A stretch of 64,000 nucleotides of DNA from Amia ocellicauda (taxonomy: Eukaryota > Chordata > Actinopteri > Amiiformes > Amiidae). The notes under the pieces were generated by a model. It was not told the DNA's origin and did no database searches. It saw nothing but the letters and a program-made list of their open reading frames with translations. The stretch spans positions 8,752,001 through 8,816,000 of the forward strand of contig NC_089866.1 in assembly GCF_036373705.1 (NCBI RefSeq), written 5' to 3'. The translations under genes and the position numbers were made by a program. Position 1 is the first letter of the stretch; every line of letters starts with the position of its first letter. Positions 63,301 to 64,000 of this stretch are shown piece by piece.

Positions 63301-64000
63301 GTGCCCTCTGGTGGCTAAACTGGGCAGTACCTGTGTGATGCCCTTCACTCCTTTCTCAGTGAGCAATTTCCTGTAGAACCTCTCCGTCTGATCGGTGGTC
63401 ATGTTGGGCTCGTCCTTGACAAAGAGACAGACGTCCCCGTTGTCCGAACGTAGGCCATGAGGCAAGGGGCTGAGAGAGGAAGCAGGGTGCGAGGATTAGA
63501 ATCACTGAACAGTCTCGCGTCACAGGAGCAACAGAGGTAAACAACTGGCAATCAAGACAAGCATGTGGCACACCATTCACAGCTCATTCAAAAGTTGTTA
63601 GTCTGGGTCAGGCATGGAGGCAAATATACATTAAATACATTTTCATGGTTTCCACTGGAGTTACATGAAAATGCTTCATTAAATGAATTAAAACCATAAC
63701 AAAATTGACAATTTATAGATCTATTCCTGCCAATTTAATCCATCATATACTCCACTATCACAGAATTTGGGCAGTGTACGCTCGAGTAGCTTGAGTACAA
63801 ATGTACCGTTCTTCACTTTGCCCTGAATCAGGACGATTACTGCCCAGCGACCTGATCACGGGCACCCCTGCCCCCACGTCAATCAGTCTAATGTGGGGGG
63901 AGAGACTGTGGCTGAAACTCACATCCGGATGGTCTGCTCGGTCTTGGAGATCTTCCAGAGGGTGAAGAGCAGGGAGATGTGCTTGCTGTCATTGAGGAGG
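60307..64000 (-). CDS. RSL1D1: RSL1D1 (ribosomal L1 domain-containing protein 1), 3' part, 5' end outside window
   Basis: Exons in transcript order are 63923-64000 (cut by the window), 63331-63469, 62709-62857, 62163-62264, 61372-61465, 60970-61092, 60730-60858 and 60307-60609. The protein is nucleolar, with a ribosomal L1-like fold, and acts in rRNA processing, nucleolar organisation and senescence control. Matches to human include [66 protein letters not shown] and a block ending in GSCC. Downstream come [19 protein letters not shown] and a Lys/Pro/Thr-rich tail with repeated KTPxKK motifs, typical of chromatin or nucleolar binding. The basic linker after the L1 domain is shorter than in human. 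All introns seen are GT..AG. Two introns hold the snoRNA-like repeats. Confidence 0.95.
61735..61888 (-). ncRNA. Putative intronic H/ACA snoRNA, copy 1
   Basis: This 154-nt segment in an RSL1D1 intron is repeated almost unchanged at 63089-63242. Read in the sense of the host gene, a 5' stem pairs TGGCAC with GTGCCA (outer GCTG/CAGC) and encloses CCAGCACA paired with TGTGCTGG. It is followed by AAAGTA, which fits the ANANNA H box. A second stem pairs GCCTC with GGGGC, and the segment ends TTACACAA, i.e. ACA plus three bases. Similarity between the copies stops at that point, as expected of a mature 3' end. The guide target was not worked out. A short interspersed repeat is the alternative. Confidence 0.5.
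63089..63242 (-). ncRNA. Putative intronic H/ACA snoRNA, copy 2
   Basis: The second copy of the 154-nt element lies in a different RSL1D1 intron (between the exons at 63331 and 62857), in the same orientation as the host gene. By eye it is identical to copy 1 across the stems, H-box candidate and ACA box. Differences appear only outside the proposed mature ends. One snoRNA per intron in a nucleolar-protein gene is the usual vertebrate arrangement. Confidence 0.5.

Overview
The window is vertebrate nuclear DNA, most likely from a ray-finned fish. Genes are split into many short exons with GT..AG introns. The interspersed repeats are fish-like: Tc1/mariner, hAT, piggyBac-type MITEs, a tRNA-derived SINE and long (TA)n, (TG)n and (CT)n tracts. 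Each recognised gene occurs once. This fits a non-teleost ray-finned fish or an early-branching teleost, but the species cannot be fixed from sequence alone.

Layout, left to right. 1-5857 is intron 1 of BMERB1 (minus strand), whose first coding exon (5858-5942) and CpG-rich promoter follow. 9340-14792 holds a damaged and rearranged MPV17L gene. Exons 2 and 3 are intact on the minus strand, exon 1 is a degraded minus-strand remnant, and the last exon lies on the PLUS strand inside a segment bounded by two near-identical 330-bp inverted repeats. A full-length Tc1/mariner element with an intact 346-aa transposase sits in the same segment. 16534-32592 is complete PDXDC1 (plus strand, 25 coding exons, 826 aa), followed by a long 3' UTR. 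36235-42831 is complete NTAN1 (minus, 10 exons, 310 aa); its introns carry a second, inactive Tc1 copy and a deleted hAT element. 44488-50046 is complete RRN3 (minus, 17 coding exons, 604 aa). 53801-54322 is a TMEM238-like gene and 56400-56750 is PIRT, both minus. 60307-64000 is the 3' part of RSL1D1 (minus), running off the window, with two copies of a 154-nt element in different introns that look like an H/ACA snoRNA pair.

BMERB1, MPV17L, PDXDC1, NTAN1 and RRN3 are the human 16p13.11 neighbourhood and RSL1D1 is from 16p13.13, whereas TMEM238L and PIRT are neighbours on human 17p. The window therefore joins blocks that are separate in human. The genes are not an operon and work in different processes: N-degron processing (NTAN1), RNA polymerase I initiation (RRN3), nucleolar ribosome biogenesis (RSL1D1), a peroxisome/mitochondrial membrane protein (MPV17L), a PLP-decarboxylase-like protein (PDXDC1) and small membrane proteins (TMEM238-like, PIRT).

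The most notable observation is the inverted terminal exon of MPV17L between 330-bp inverted duplications, together with decay of its first exon. The next is the duplicated snoRNA-like element in RSL1D1. Exon coordinates were read by hand from splice sites and reading frame; for PDXDC1, NTAN1 and RRN3 the exon lengths sum to a multiple of three.
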